NCBI GenBank assembly: GCA_963788975.1
Contig: CAWBIJ010000004.1
Location: 1,178,001 to 1,242,000, forward strand
Origin: VRUE01 sp963788975
Lineage (GTDB): Bacteria > Actinomycetota > Thermoleophilia > Solirubrobacterales > 70-9
DNA: 64,000 nucleotides
Direction: 5' to 3'
The translations under genes and the position numbers were made by a program. The notes under the pieces were generated by a model. The model searched no databases, had not been told where the DNA came from, and saw nothing but the letters and a program-made list of their open reading frames with translations. Of this stretch, positions 8,484-17,556 are shown one piece after another. How positions within the stretch are numbered: position 1 is the first letter of the stretch; each line of letters opens with the position of its first letter.

Positions 8484-9626
8484 CTAGCCGCGCTGCACGT
8501 CTTCGGGCCGCCTGCCCAGCGTCACCTCGACCTGCTCGCGCTCCCCGCCGTCGCGCAGCACGTCGAGCGTCACCCGCTCGCCCGGCTGAAGTGAGGAGAT
8601 ATAGCGGGCCAGGTCGTCGGGGGTGACGAGCTTGCGGTCGTCGACCGCGAGGATCACGTCGCCGCCGGTGCTGTAGGTGGCGGCCTGGAAGCGCAGCTCC
8701 TCGTCGCCCCCCTTCAGTCCTGCCCGGTCGGCCGGCCCACCGGGCACGATTTCGGACAGCAGGCCGCCGAAATCCGCCTCTATCTCCAACTTCTCGGCGA
8801 GCTGGGGGTATAGCGGCTGGCTGCTGACGCCGATGTAGGCGTACTCCGCCTCGCCGTCCTCTCGCAGCTGCTCCACCGAGCGCCGCACGGCGGATACCGG
8901 CACCGCGAAGCCGACCCCGTCGTTGGCGCCGGATTCCGTCTCGATCTGCTGGTTGATGCCGATCACCCGCGCCGCGGCGTCGAGCAGGGGCCCGCCCGAG
9001 TTGCCGGGGTTGATTGAGGCGTCGGTCTGGATCGCCCCCTCGATCTGGAACTGCGTGAGCGATCTCACGGAGCGATCCATCGCCGAGACGATCCCGAGCG
9101 AGAGCGACTGCTGCTCGCCGAAGGGGTTGCCGATCGCCGCCACCGGCTGTCCGACGACCAGGTCGCGGTCGTCGCCGAGCTCCAGCGGGCGCAGTTCGAA
9201 GCCGTTCGGCTCCACCTGCAACAAGCCGACGTCGTAGAAGGGGTCGAAGCCGACGATCTTGGCCGGGAGGATGTTGTGGTCGGGGAACTCGACGAAGACG
9301 GCTTTGGCGGGCTCGCGCTCGCCGCCCGATTCGTCGGTCACCACGTGCGCGTTGGTGACGATCCTGCCCGACTCGTCGAGCACGAACCCGGAGCCCTCGC
9401 CGGCGCCGGCGTCGAAGATGGAGCGGACCGTCACCACCCCCGGCGCCGCTTCGCGGTACACGCGGGCGGCGTTGAATCCGCTCGCTGCCGCCTCGATGAT
9501 CACCTTGGGCGGGGGTGCCGTCGACCGCGAGCTCTGCGCAACCGAGTCCTCGCCGCCGTCTGAGCCCCCACAGCCGCCGAGAATCGCCAGCGCTGCCAAC
9601 ACCGCCGCGCCTCCGGCGGCTCTCAC
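8484..9626 (-). CDS. HtrA/PepD-type trypsin-like serine protease with PDZ domain
   Basis: Exported S1C protease. Residues 1-22 form a lipoprotein-type signal ending LGGCGG. The protease domain has all three catalytic residues: His in IVTNAHVVTDE, Asp in YDVGLLQVE and Ser in NPGNSGGPLL. A PDZ domain follows (YIGVSSQPLYPQLAEKLEI, GGPADRAGLKGGDEEL, DDLARYISSLQPGE). The GTG start overlaps the upstream kinase stop by four bases (GTGA). With the response regulator and kinase genes this is the arrangement mprA-mprB-pepD known from mycobacteria, so a role in envelope stress is likely. Confidence 0.93.
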   Translation of the reverse strand: MRAAGGAAVLAALAILGGCGGSDGGEDSVAQSSRSTAPPPKVIIEAAASGFNAARVYREAAPGVVTVRSIFDAGAGEGSGFVLDESGRIVTNAHVVTDESGGEREPAKAVFVEFPDHNILPAKIVGFDPFYDVGLLQVEPNGFELRPLELGDDRDLVVGQPVAAIGNPFGEQQSLSLGIVSAMDRSVRSLTQFQIEGAIQTDASINPGNSGGPLLDAAARVIGINQQIETESGANDGVGFAVPVSAVRRSVEQLREDGEAEYAYIGVSSQPLYPQLAEKLEIEADFGGLLSEIVPGGPADRAGLKGGDEELRFQAATYSTGGDVILAVDDRKLVTPDDLARYISSLQPGERVTLDVLRDGGEREQVEVTLGRRPEDVQRG

Positions 9627-10696
9627 GCGATCGCCCCCGACCGGTGCTCCGCGAGCGCCGCCGGCGCGCTGAGCGGGGACGCCGGCGGCAGGTCGAGAGT
9701 GAAGGCGGTGAAGCGCTTGCTGGAGGCGATTGCGATCCGGCCCTGCATCCGCTGGGCGAGCTCGCGGGCGATCGCCAGGCCGAGCCCGGAGCCGCCCGCG
9801 GAATCGGCTGTGTAGAAGCGCTCAAAGACGCGACCCTGGATCCGTTGGGGTATTCCTGGGCCGTCGTCAGAGACGGTTAGCTCGGCGCGGCGTTCGACGG
9901 AGTAGGCGGTCACAGTGACGTTGGTCCCCTCGGGCGTGTGCGCGAGGGCGTTGTCGAGCAGGATACGAATGATCTGGCGCACCCGATCGGGATCGGCGCT
10001 GGCAAGGACCGGCTGGTCGGGGGTGCGCAGCTCGAGCCGCGAGCCATGCGCGTCGGCACGCGGGCCGAGCTCGCGGGAGACTTCGCGGGCCAGCGAGCTG
10101 AGGTCGACCCGCTGGGTCGCCATCGCGACCGCCCCGGCGTCGAGCTGGGAGAGGTCGAGCAGGTCGGTGGTGAGCTTGGTCAGCCGGGCTATCTGCTGGC
10201 GCATCGTGCGCACGAACTCGTCGCGATCCTCGGGGCTCGGGTCCTCCTCTTCGAGCAGCTCTATGAAGCCGCCGAGGCTGAAGATCGGCGTGCGCAGCTC
10301 GTGTGAGGCGTTGGCGATGAATTGCTTGCGGGCGCTGTCGAGCTCGGCAAGCCGCCGCTGCATCTCGTTGAAGGTGCGGGCGAGCTGCCCGAGCTGCCCG
10401 ACCGAGGAGACCGGGATCGAGGTTTCAAAGTTGCCGTCCGCGACTTTGCGAGCCGCCTCCTGCAGGCGGGAGATGTCCTTCGCGGCGGCCCGCGCGTAGT
10501 AGGCGCCGACGCCGACGGCGATGACGACCGCGACCATGCCGCCGATCAGGATCTGGCCCTTGACCCCGTCGAGCCCGCTGGCCGAGCCGCCGATCGCGAC
10601 CGTGTAGACGTAGATGAGGAGGGCCGTTCCCCCGGCGATGGCCACCGCTACGCCGGTGATCCTGTTGCCGAGGTTGGTGAGGCCGAGTCGCCGCAA
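9623..10696 (-). CDS. Sensor histidine kinase (HAMP, HisKA, HATPase)
   Basis: 357 residues. Two membrane segments near residues 14-32 and 48-68 enclose only a short external loop of about 15 residues, so sensing is probably within or close to the membrane. A HAMP linker follows (ARAAAKDISRLQEAARKVADG), then the phosphoacceptor His in FIANASHELRTPI, and the ATPase boxes: N box RILLDNALAHTP, G1 DDGPGIP, F box VFERFYTADSAGG, G2 GSGLGLAIARELA. Start TTG at 10694-10696, nine bases after the regulator stop. Its partner is the regulator encoded immediately upstream; the last four bases overlap the HtrA-type protease gene. Confidence 0.93.
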   Translation of the reverse strand: MRRLGLTNLGNRITGVAVAIAGGTALLIYVYTVAIGGSASGLDGVKGQILIGGMVAVVIAVGVGAYYARAAAKDISRLQEAARKVADGNFETSIPVSSVGQLGQLARTFNEMQRRLAELDSARKQFIANASHELRTPIFSLGGFIELLEEEDPSPEDRDEFVRTMRQQIARLTKLTTDLLDLSQLDAGAVAMATQRVDLSSLAREVSRELGPRADAHGSRLELRTPDQPVLASADPDRVRQIIRILLDNALAHTPEGTNVTVTAYSVERRAELTVSDDGPGIPQRIQGRVFERFYTADSAGGSGLGLAIARELAQRMQGRIAIASSKRFTAFTLDLPPASPLSAPAALAEHRSGAIA

Positions 10697-10705
10697 GTTA
10701 GTGCG

Positions 10706-11401
<696 letters not shown>

Positions 11402-11490
11402 GATCAAAGGGTAGTCGGGCTGGGCCCGGCGGCCCGGTATGGACGCATGTGCTAGTACCAAGAACTAAGGGGTTGTAAAAAGAAGCCGAT

Positions 11491-11679
11491 ATGAGGCGCA
11501 GGATGCAACGACGACAGCTGAAGAGCCTGATCGAGTCCGGTCACTACCGGCTGGACCCTGCGCTGATTGCCGAGGCGATGCTGGAAAGGCGCGGCGTGCG
11601 GTCCCTACTGATGCCGACGCCGGCTAGCCCAACTGGTCAAAGCCCCTCGGCTCAACAGGCCCCCCGCCACGCGGCTTGA
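11491..11679 (+). CDS. Small FlgM-like protein
   Basis: 62 residues. The segment LKSLIESGHYRLDPALIAEAML resembles the C-terminal helix region of FlgM-type anti-sigma factors, where a short G-x-Y-x-hydrophobic-D/P turn precedes the IAE-x-hydrophobic helix. The basic N-terminus (MRRRMQRRQLK) and Pro/Ala-rich end are low-complexity. It diverges from the response-regulator operon and its 3' end overlaps thiL antisense by 56 bases. No flagellar genes are in the window, and many non-motile actinobacteria carry such short proteins. Shine-Dalgarno is weak (GAAG five bases upstream). Coding status probable, function unknown. Confidence 0.5.
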   Translation: MRRRMQRRQLKSLIESGHYRLDPALIAEAMLERRGVRSLLMPTPASPTGQSPSAQQAPRHAA

Positions 11680-12607
11680 TCTCGACGCCCTCTCCGGGCT
11701 CGACTTCACCGATCCGCGTCAGGCCAATTCCTTCTGCCTTGTCGACTGCCGCCGCCGCCGCCTCGACTCGCCCGGCGGGCAGGGTTGCCAGCAACTCGTA
11801 GTCCTCGCCGCCGGAGAGGGCGAGGCTCCAGGGGCTGTTGCCTGTCGCGGCGGCGATCTGGGCGACGCCGTCGGCGAGCGGTGCCGCGTCGGGGTCGATC
11901 CTCAGCTTCACTCCGCTCGCTTCGGCCAGGTGGCCCGCGTCCCCGCCAAGCCCGTCGCTGAGATCGACCATCGCCGTCGCGCCGGCCAGCGCCAGTGCTC
12001 GGCCCGACGCGAGGCGCGGCTGCGGTTCGAGCTGGCGGGTGCGCAGCCGCTCCGCCGCTTCGACTGGGGCGACGACCGCGGCTTCGGGATATTCCAGCGC
12101 CAGCAGGCCCGCCGCCGCCCCGCCGATCTCGCCGGTCAGGACCAGTGCGTCGCCGGGACGGGCACCGGACCTGGTCACCAGCTCCTCCGCCGCGTCGGCG
12201 TGGCCGACCACGGTCATCGCCAGGAACAGCTGCCCCGACCTGGTGATGTCGCCGCCCACCAGGCTGGTCCCGGTCGCGGCGGCGAGCTCGAGCAGCCCGT
12301 CGAGCAGTTCCATGCAGCCTTCCTCTCCCAGATCGGGAGGAACACCGAGCGTGACGTAGGCCTCGCCCGGCTCCGCCCCCATCGCCGCCAGGTCGGAGAG
12401 TGCGGTGGCGAGCGCCTTGTGCCCGATCTGAGGCAGCGTTGCCTGACTGCGGCGGAAGTGGACGCCGTCGACGATCGCGTCGACTGATGTGGCGGTCGCC
12501 CCGCCGGGCACGCTGACCGCGGCGTCATCGCCCATTCCGACGCGTAGGCGTGGGCCAGGCGACGGCAGCCGCTTCCTCAGCTTCGCTAGGAGCTCGAACT
12601 CACCCAT
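11624..12607 (-). CDS. thiL: Thiamine-monophosphate kinase
   Basis: Phosphorylates thiamine monophosphate to the active pyrophosphate with ATP. 327 residues, typical. N-terminal GEFELLAKLRKRLP, then VGMGDDAAV, the metal-binding Asp cluster in SVDAIVDGVHF, LATALSDLAAMGAEPGEAYVTLG, LVGGDITRS, and C-terminal TAMVDLSDGLGGDAGHLAEAS and LSGGEDYELLATL. All are ThiL/PurM-fold hallmarks. ATG at 12605-12607. It is divergent from the flippase-like gene starting at 12640. Confidence 0.96.
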   Translation of the reverse strand: MGEFELLAKLRKRLPSPGPRLRVGMGDDAAVSVPGGATATSVDAIVDGVHFRRSQATLPQIGHKALATALSDLAAMGAEPGEAYVTLGVPPDLGEEGCMELLDGLLELAAATGTSLVGGDITRSGQLFLAMTVVGHADAAEELVTRSGARPGDALVLTGEIGGAAAGLLALEYPEAAVVAPVEAAERLRTRQLEPQPRLASGRALALAGATAMVDLSDGLGGDAGHLAEASGVKLRIDPDAAPLADGVAQIAAATGNSPWSLALSGGEDYELLATLPAGRVEAAAAAVDKAEGIGLTRIGEVEPGEGVEIKPRGGGPVEPRGFDQLG

Positions 12608-12639
12608 CGGTCAATTGTCCCCACTATGGTGCGACGGAC

Positions 12640-13737
12640 GTGGGGAACGGGCAGCAACCACTCCTACACCGGATCGGCGAGGCCGGCGCGCGGGTCGGCA
12701 CCAAGCCGCCGCGCAGCAAGCGCGTGCGGCTGGCGCTGCAGCTGGGGATCGCGATCCTGGTCTTCGGTTTCCTCGTCCTCACCGTCGTCAACCAGTGGGC
12801 GGAGATCCAGGACCAGGGGGTGCACTTCCATGTCGTCTGGCTGATCCCGGCCTTCGTCGTCCTGCCGGTCTTCTTCGCCCTCAACGCTGTCGGCTGGGAC
12901 CTGATCCTTCGCTTCCTCGGCTGCAAGCTCGGCTTTGGACGGGCACAGGTGGCCTGGGGACAGCCGCTGCTGGCTCGCTACGTGCCGGGCAGCGTCCTCT
13001 ACGTGCTGGGCCGGGTGCTGCTCTCCGAGCGGGCCGGGGTGCCACGCCGGATCACGATCGCCAGCATCGTCTACGAACAGGCGCTGCAGGCGACCTCGGC
13101 GATCTGCGTCGCCGCCTACTTCGTGATCAGCCATCCGGATCTCCAGGGCCAGCCGCTGCGCTGGGCGGTCCTGCTGCTGATCCCACTGCTGATCGGGCTG
13201 CTGCACCCGCGCGTCTTCGGACCGCTCGCCAACCGCGTCCTGCGCGCCTTCGGCCGCGACCCGCTGCCGGAGGTGATGTCGCTGCGCGGCGTGATCGTCG
13301 TGCTCGCCTTCTACGCGCTCAACTGGGGCGTGGTTGCGGTCGGGCTCTACTGCGTCGCCCGCTCTGTCAGCACGATCTCGACCAGCGACATCCTCGTCGT
13401 CGGCGCGGCGCAGGCGATCGGCTACGTGGCGGCGCTCGCCACCCTCATCGCCCCCGCCGGCCTCGGTGTCCGCGACGCCGCCTTCGCCTGGGCGGTCAAG
13501 GTGGCGGCGCCTGGCAGCAGCTTCGCGATCGGCTCGCTGATTGCGATTGCCGTACGCGGCGTGCTCACCGTGGTCGAAGTGCTCTACGTCCTCGCCGTGA
13601 CGGCGCTCGGCCGTCGCGAGGGATGGTCGATCCCGACCGGCATCGTGCATGCGTCGCCTGAGGAGGACGCGGCGGAGGAGGAGATGGAGGTCGAGGAGGA
13701 GGGGGCCTATCCCTCGCCCGGACAAGCGTCGGGCTAA
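12640..13737 (+). CDS. Lysylphosphatidylglycerol synthase TM-region/flippase-like membrane protein
   Basis: 365 residues from GTG 12640, which gives GNGQQPLLHRIGEAG after the initiator; the frame is open further upstream but overlaps thiL. About eight membrane helices follow the pattern of the lysylphosphatidylglycerol synthetase/UPF0104 membrane domain (for example LALQLGIAILVFGFLVLTVV, VWLIPAFVVLPVFFALNAVG, GVIVVLAFYALNWGVVAVGL), with a YVPGSVLYVLGRV segment and TLIAPAGLGVRDAAFAW, both characteristic of the family. No aminoacyltransferase domain. The C-terminus is acidic. Its stop codon lies inside a perfect 28-base palindrome. Likely a lipid or glycolipid transporter; substrate unknown. 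Confidence 0.82.
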   Translation: MGNGQQPLLHRIGEAGARVGTKPPRSKRVRLALQLGIAILVFGFLVLTVVNQWAEIQDQGVHFHVVWLIPAFVVLPVFFALNAVGWDLILRFLGCKLGFGRAQVAWGQPLLARYVPGSVLYVLGRVLLSERAGVPRRITIASIVYEQALQATSAICVAAYFVISHPDLQGQPLRWAVLLLIPLLIGLLHPRVFGPLANRVLRAFGRDPLPEVMSLRGVIVVLAFYALNWGVVAVGLYCVARSVSTISTSDILVVGAAQAIGYVAALATLIAPAGLGVRDAAFAWAVKVAAPGSSFAIGSLIAIAVRGVLTVVEVLYVLAVTALGRREGWSIPTGIVHASPEEDAAEEEMEVEEEGAYPSPGQASG

Positions 13738-13751
13738 TTAGCCCGACGCTT
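13724..13751. terminator. Bidirectional terminator palindrome
   Basis: Perfect 28-base palindrome, arms AAGCGTCGGGCTAA and its complement, with no unpaired loop on paper. It lies between two convergent genes (stops at 13737 and 13801) and includes the TAA stop of the upstream gene at 13735-13737. GC-rich core with short AT ends, suitable as a factor-independent terminator in both directions. Confidence 0.75.
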
Positions 13752-13800
13752 TGAGTATCCGCCCGCTCGGAAGACATCTCCTCCTCCTTCGCGAGCGTGC

Positions 13801-14901
13801 TCACAGAGGGATGCGGGCGGCTAGTTGCAGCGCCGTTAGGGCTAGGACCAAAAGCTGGAGGGGTCTGTCGCGGGAGAGGGCGGCTAGGGGTAGGGCCCAG
13901 ATTAGGTACCAGGGTAGGAGCCAGGCTGAGGCTAGGAGGAGGCCTAGGGCGGCCCAGCCGGCGGCGCGGAGCCAGTCGGCGCCTCGCCAGACCCAGAGCA
14001 GGAGAGTGGCAAGAAGGCCGAGGTAGGTAGCGATCGCCGCGGCACGGACCAGGTCGATGTCGAGGTTGAGCAACTCGGAGAGGAGGTTGGGGACGCTGTA
14101 GTTGCTGACCCGGCCCTGGTTCTCGCCAGCGAGGCCGAGCGAGTCGAGCCAGTGCCAACCGAAAGCGGCGTAGCCCGCGGCGCCGATTACCAGCACCGCG
14201 ATTGCCGCGCCGAGCAGGAAGCGCCCGCCACCGCCTGTCGAGCGCCGCGTTGCACCGAGTAGGGCGAAGGGTGCGACGAAGGCGGTGCTGAGCTTCAGGC
14301 CAATGGCCGAGGCAATCGCGAAACCGCCGCTTGCTTCACGCAGGGTGAGCACTGCGGCGCACCCTGCGACGGCGACCAGCATCGCTGTCGCGTCGTTGTG
14401 GGCGCCGCCGACGACGTGGACGAGGACCAGCGGGTTGAGGGCGACGAATGCTGCGGCGCGGAGGGGGTCGATGCCGCGCGTCGGTGCGAGCCGCGCGACC
14501 AGAACCGCCAGCCCCAGCACCGAGGCAGCCGCGAGCGTCTTCAGGAGGTACACGGTCGCGTCCACCGGCGGCCAGGCCAGCGGGTAGGTCACCAGCGTGA
14601 ACAGAGGACCGTAGGCGCTGGTCGCCTCGGTCCAGCCGACCTCCTCGTAGACCGGATCGGCCGGTGCCGCCGACGGCGGATGGAGGTAGGGGTTGAGGTC
14701 ATGGACGACTCCGAGCCGGGCGTAGTCGACGTAGCTGTAGACGTCCTGGGAGAGCAGCGGTGGCACGGCGGCGAAGATGACCAGCATCAGCAGGATCGCG
14801 CCCCAAACCAGGCGGCGGCCGAGGACTGGTGCCTTCGCCAGCGCGCCCAGATAGGCGAGAAAGCCGGCCCAGAGGAGGACGTACGTCGCCGCGCCGCTCA
14901 A
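13801..14901 (-). CDS. MptA/MptB-like polyprenol-phosphomannose-dependent mannosyltransferase
   Basis: 366-residue polytopic GT-C type enzyme. A DVYSYVDYARLGVVHDLNPY loop matches the catalytic first loop of this family (acidic residue followed by an aromatic-rich NPY), with SAYGPLFTLVTYPLAW and NPLVLVHVVGGAHND as further signatures. About nine hydrophobic helices. These enzymes add mannose from a lipid donor on the outer face of the membrane, for example in lipomannan cores. It is somewhat short at the N-terminus compared with mycobacterial MptA/B. TTG start at 14899-14901, six bases after the penicillin-binding protein stop, so the two are likely one transcript. Confidence 0.8.
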   Translation of the reverse strand: MSGAATYVLLWAGFLAYLGALAKAPVLGRRLVWGAILLMLVIFAAVPPLLSQDVYSYVDYARLGVVHDLNPYLHPPSAAPADPVYEEVGWTEATSAYGPLFTLVTYPLAWPPVDATVYLLKTLAAASVLGLAVLVARLAPTRGIDPLRAAAFVALNPLVLVHVVGGAHNDATAMLVAVAGCAAVLTLREASGGFAIASAIGLKLSTAFVAPFALLGATRRSTGGGGRFLLGAAIAVLVIGAAGYAAFGWHWLDSLGLAGENQGRVSNYSVPNLLSELLNLDIDLVRAAAIATYLGLLATLLLWVWRGADWLRAAGWAALGLLLASAWLLPWYLIWALPLAALSRDRPLQLLVLALTALQLAARIPL

Positions 14902-14907
14902 GCGCCG

Positions 14908-17088
14908 CTAGCCGGCGCCGACGCCACCGGTCGCGACCCCGCCACCTGTGCCCCCGTTGCCGCCGCCTGGGGGCGCGGGCGATGGGCTGGGCGCAGGTGT
15001 GGCCTCCGGCGCCGGAGTCGGCTCCTGTCCGGCTCCCGGCGCATATGCGTCCGGGTCATAGCCGCCGGTCGCCTCTTTGCCTTTGTGCTCTGCTTCGCTT
15101 TCGTCTTCGGAGTCTTCTGGGGACGATTCGTATTCGTATTCGCTGCTGCCGCCTGACTGGGTGTACTTGCCGTAGTAGGGCGCCCAGCTGACCGAGCTCT
15201 CCGGGGCTTCGAATTCCTCGCAGGGGATTTCGCCGTTGACGTAGAGCGAGTTCCAGATCTGGGCGGGGAAGGTGCCGCCGAAGACCGTGGTCCCGTGGAC
15301 GCTGGTCATTTCAATGTCGTTCGATTCGGGGTAGCCGACCCAGACCGAGGTGGCGAGGTTCGGCTGGTAGCCGGCGAACCAGGCGTCGGTGTAGTTGTCG
15401 GTCGTCCCCGTCTTGCCCGCCTGCCCGCCGCAGCCGGTGTAGGCGGAGGTGCCCGTGCCGCCGGTGATGTTGTCGCGCAGCAGCTGCGTCACCTCGTAGG
15501 CGACCGCTTCCGGCAGGACCCGCTTTGGGTCGGCTTCCTCCGGGTGGTCGACTCGCTCGTCGGGGAAGATCACGCGGCGGATCGCGATCGGGTTGCGGTG
15601 GATGCCGCCGGAGGCCAGGGTGGCGTAGGCGTTGGAGAGCTCCAGCGGCGAGACGCCGATCCGCAGGCCGCCGATCCCCTCCGCCGGGATGCCGTCGAGT
15701 TCGGTTTCGATCCCCATCGACTTCGCCGTCTCGGCGACGTTATCCGGGCCGACATCGAGGTCGAGCTGAGCGAAGACGGTGTTGTCGGAGGCAACCGTCG
15801 CCTGCTGCAGGTTGATCGTCCCCTGGTAGCCCTCGTCGGCGGTCGCCACCTCCCAGTGGCCCCATTCGGGCAGGTCGAGGTTGAGCGGTTTCGAGGTGTA
15901 GTAAGTCGAGTAGGGGTCGATCCCCTGCTTGATCGCGGTGGTCAGGACGAAGGTCTTGAAGGTCGAGCCGGGCTGGCGGTGGCCCTGCGCGGCGAGGTTG
16001 AACTGGCTTTGTTCGTAGCTGGAGCTGGAGACCATTGCCTTGATCTGTCCCGTTTCGGGCTCGATCGCCACCAGGGCGGCGGCAGGGTCTTCGGAGTAGG
16101 GGAGGGCGGAGCGCATCGCCTCCTCGCCGACTTCCTGCAGCTTCGTATCGACCGTCGTGTAGACCTTGAGGCCGCCTTTGCGCACGGTGTTGACGCCGTA
16201 CTCCTCGATCAGCTTGTCCTCGACGTAGTCGAAGAAGTAGGGCTGGCGCTGCACGAAGTAGGTGTCGGAGAGCTTCAGCCCGAGGCCGCGCTGCTGGCCC
16301 TCCAGTGCCCGTTCGCGCGAGATGTAGCCGAGCTTCGCCATCCGCCCCAGCACGTCGTTCCGGCGCTGGCGGGCGCCCTCGGGGTTGAGGATCGGGTTGT
16401 AGTCCGTGGGCGCCTGCGGCAGGCCCGCCAGCAGCGCCGATTGCTCCAGCGTCAACTTCCAGACCGGTTTCGAGAAGTAGATCCGCGAGGCGGCCTGGAC
16501 GCCGACCGCGGTGGTCCCGTTGACCGTCCCGTAGGAAGCGCCGTTGAGGTACTTGCCGAGGATGTCGCGCTTGGAGAACTTGCGCTCGTACTCGAGCGCA
16601 AGTTCAGCCTCCTGGATCTTGCGTTCGAGGTTGCGCTTGGGATCGGTGATGCAGAGGTTACGCATCAGCTGCATCGTGATCGTCGAGCCGCCCTGGACGA
16701 TCTCGCCGGCCTCGATGTTCTCGATCAGGGCGCGCAGGCCGCCCTCCCAGTCGATCCCGTCGTGCTCGAAGAAGCGCTCGTCCTCGATCGCGACCGTGGC
16801 GTACTCGAGGTCGGTGGGGATGCGGTCGATCGCGACCGGCGTGCGCGCCTCTTCGGAGGCGATGTAGCCGAGCCGGCTGCCGTCGCCGGCGAAGAGGATC
16901 GAGTTGCCGCCTTTGTCGATCGGGCGGCAGTCGGAGAGCGGCGGCGCCTTGGCGGCGACGTCGAGCACCCAGGAGGCGACGCCGATCGCGCCCACGGCGA
17001 GCACGCCGAGGACGGCGACGCCCACGAAGAGGAACTTGCTGCGGGCGCCGCCACGGCGCCGCAGACGTCGGCGATTGCGCTGCGTCAT
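14908..17088 (-). CDS. Bifunctional class A penicillin-binding protein
   Basis: Polymerises and crosslinks peptidoglycan. 726 residues: Arg-rich cytoplasmic N-terminus, one membrane helix (about residues 19-41), a GT51 transglycosylase domain with EDERFFEHDGIDW and GGSTITMQLMRN, and a transpeptidase domain with Ser-x-x-Lys in QPGSTFKTFVL, the second motif in ASDNTVFAQ and the KTG triad in AGKTGTTDNYTDAWFAGY. The tail after about residue 630 is Glu/Ser-rich, then Pro/Ala and finally Gly-rich. ATG at 17086-17088. The adjacent mannosyltransferase suggests coordinated wall and glycolipid assembly. Confidence 0.95.
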   Translation of the reverse strand: MTQRNRRRLRRRGGARSKFLFVGVAVLGVLAVGAIGVASWVLDVAAKAPPLSDCRPIDKGGNSILFAGDGSRLGYIASEEARTPVAIDRIPTDLEYATVAIEDERFFEHDGIDWEGGLRALIENIEAGEIVQGGSTITMQLMRNLCITDPKRNLERKIQEAELALEYERKFSKRDILGKYLNGASYGTVNGTTAVGVQAASRIYFSKPVWKLTLEQSALLAGLPQAPTDYNPILNPEGARQRRNDVLGRMAKLGYISRERALEGQQRGLGLKLSDTYFVQRQPYFFDYVEDKLIEEYGVNTVRKGGLKVYTTVDTKLQEVGEEAMRSALPYSEDPAAALVAIEPETGQIKAMVSSSSYEQSQFNLAAQGHRQPGSTFKTFVLTTAIKQGIDPYSTYYTSKPLNLDLPEWGHWEVATADEGYQGTINLQQATVASDNTVFAQLDLDVGPDNVAETAKSMGIETELDGIPAEGIGGLRIGVSPLELSNAYATLASGGIHRNPIAIRRVIFPDERVDHPEEADPKRVLPEAVAYEVTQLLRDNITGGTGTSAYTGCGGQAGKTGTTDNYTDAWFAGYQPNLATSVWVGYPESNDIEMTSVHGTTVFGGTFPAQIWNSLYVNGEIPCEEFEAPESSVSWAPYYGKYTQSGGSSEYEYESSPEDSEDESEAEHKGKEATGGYDPDAYAPGAGQEPTPAPEATPAPSPSPAPPGGGNGGTGGGVATGGVGAG

Positions 17089-17139
17089 GTCAGAAACTGC
17101 ACCCCACTAACGAAAAGGGTACTTCGACGCGGCTGGCGC

Positions 17140-17556
17140 TCAGGCCTGCGTGTCTTCGGTGGAGAGGTTGTGCACGATCCCGTCCACGAGCATCTGGTTG
17201 GGAATGACGACCGTGCTGCTGTCGCCGGGGTCGACGTAGGTGTAGGAGAGGGTGATGTCGGTGACCCGGCCGGTGACGTCCTCGAAGGCGATCCGGTCGC
17301 CGATCTTGATCGGCTGGGAGACCGCCAGCTGGACGCCGGCGACCATGTTGCCGATCGTGTGCTGGGCGGCGAAGCCGATGATTGCGGCCAGCACCGCGGT
17401 CGAGGCGAGGATCCCCGTTGCCAGGCGCTTCAGCTCGGTGAACTGGGCGAGCGCGATCGCGACGAGGACGAGAAAGACGACGAGTACAAGCAGCCGCCGC
17501 AGGAAGCGCAGGCGGGTTCGCGTGGACCGCGAGACCTGTGAGACTGCCGGCGACAT
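17140..17556 (-). CDS. Mini-MscS family mechanosensitive channel
   Basis: 138 residues from ATG 17554-17556. One long hydrophobic helix (LLVLVVFLVLVAIALAQF), then a pore-helix-like ASTAVLAAIIGFAAQHTIGN and the MscS beta domain: QLAVSQPIKIGDRIAFED, GRVTDITLSYTYVD, VVIPNQMLVDGIVHN. Only the core TM3 plus beta domain is present; the alpha/beta C-terminal vestibule domain of full MscS is missing. In this frame only CTG or weaker codons follow before the helix, so the ATG is secure. That ATG overlaps the start codon of the divergent CPBP gene in a shared CATG. Confidence 0.85.
   Translation of the reverse strand: MSPAVSQVSRSTRTRLRFLRRLLVLVVFLVLVAIALAQFTELKRLATGILASTAVLAAIIGFAAQHTIGNMVAGVQLAVSQPIKIGDRIAFEDVTGRVTDITLSYTYVDPGDSSTVVIPNQMLVDGIVHNLSTEDTQA

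Noticed and set aside
15295..17541. 748-residue open frame antisense to the penicillin-binding protein gene
   Set aside because: Antisense shadow with no recognisable domain; the PBP active-site motifs are on the minus strand.
17252..17554. N-terminal extension of the CPBP protease
   Set aside because: Region is antisense to the mscS-like gene and has Arg/Thr/Ser low-complexity; the conserved protein starts at 17555.
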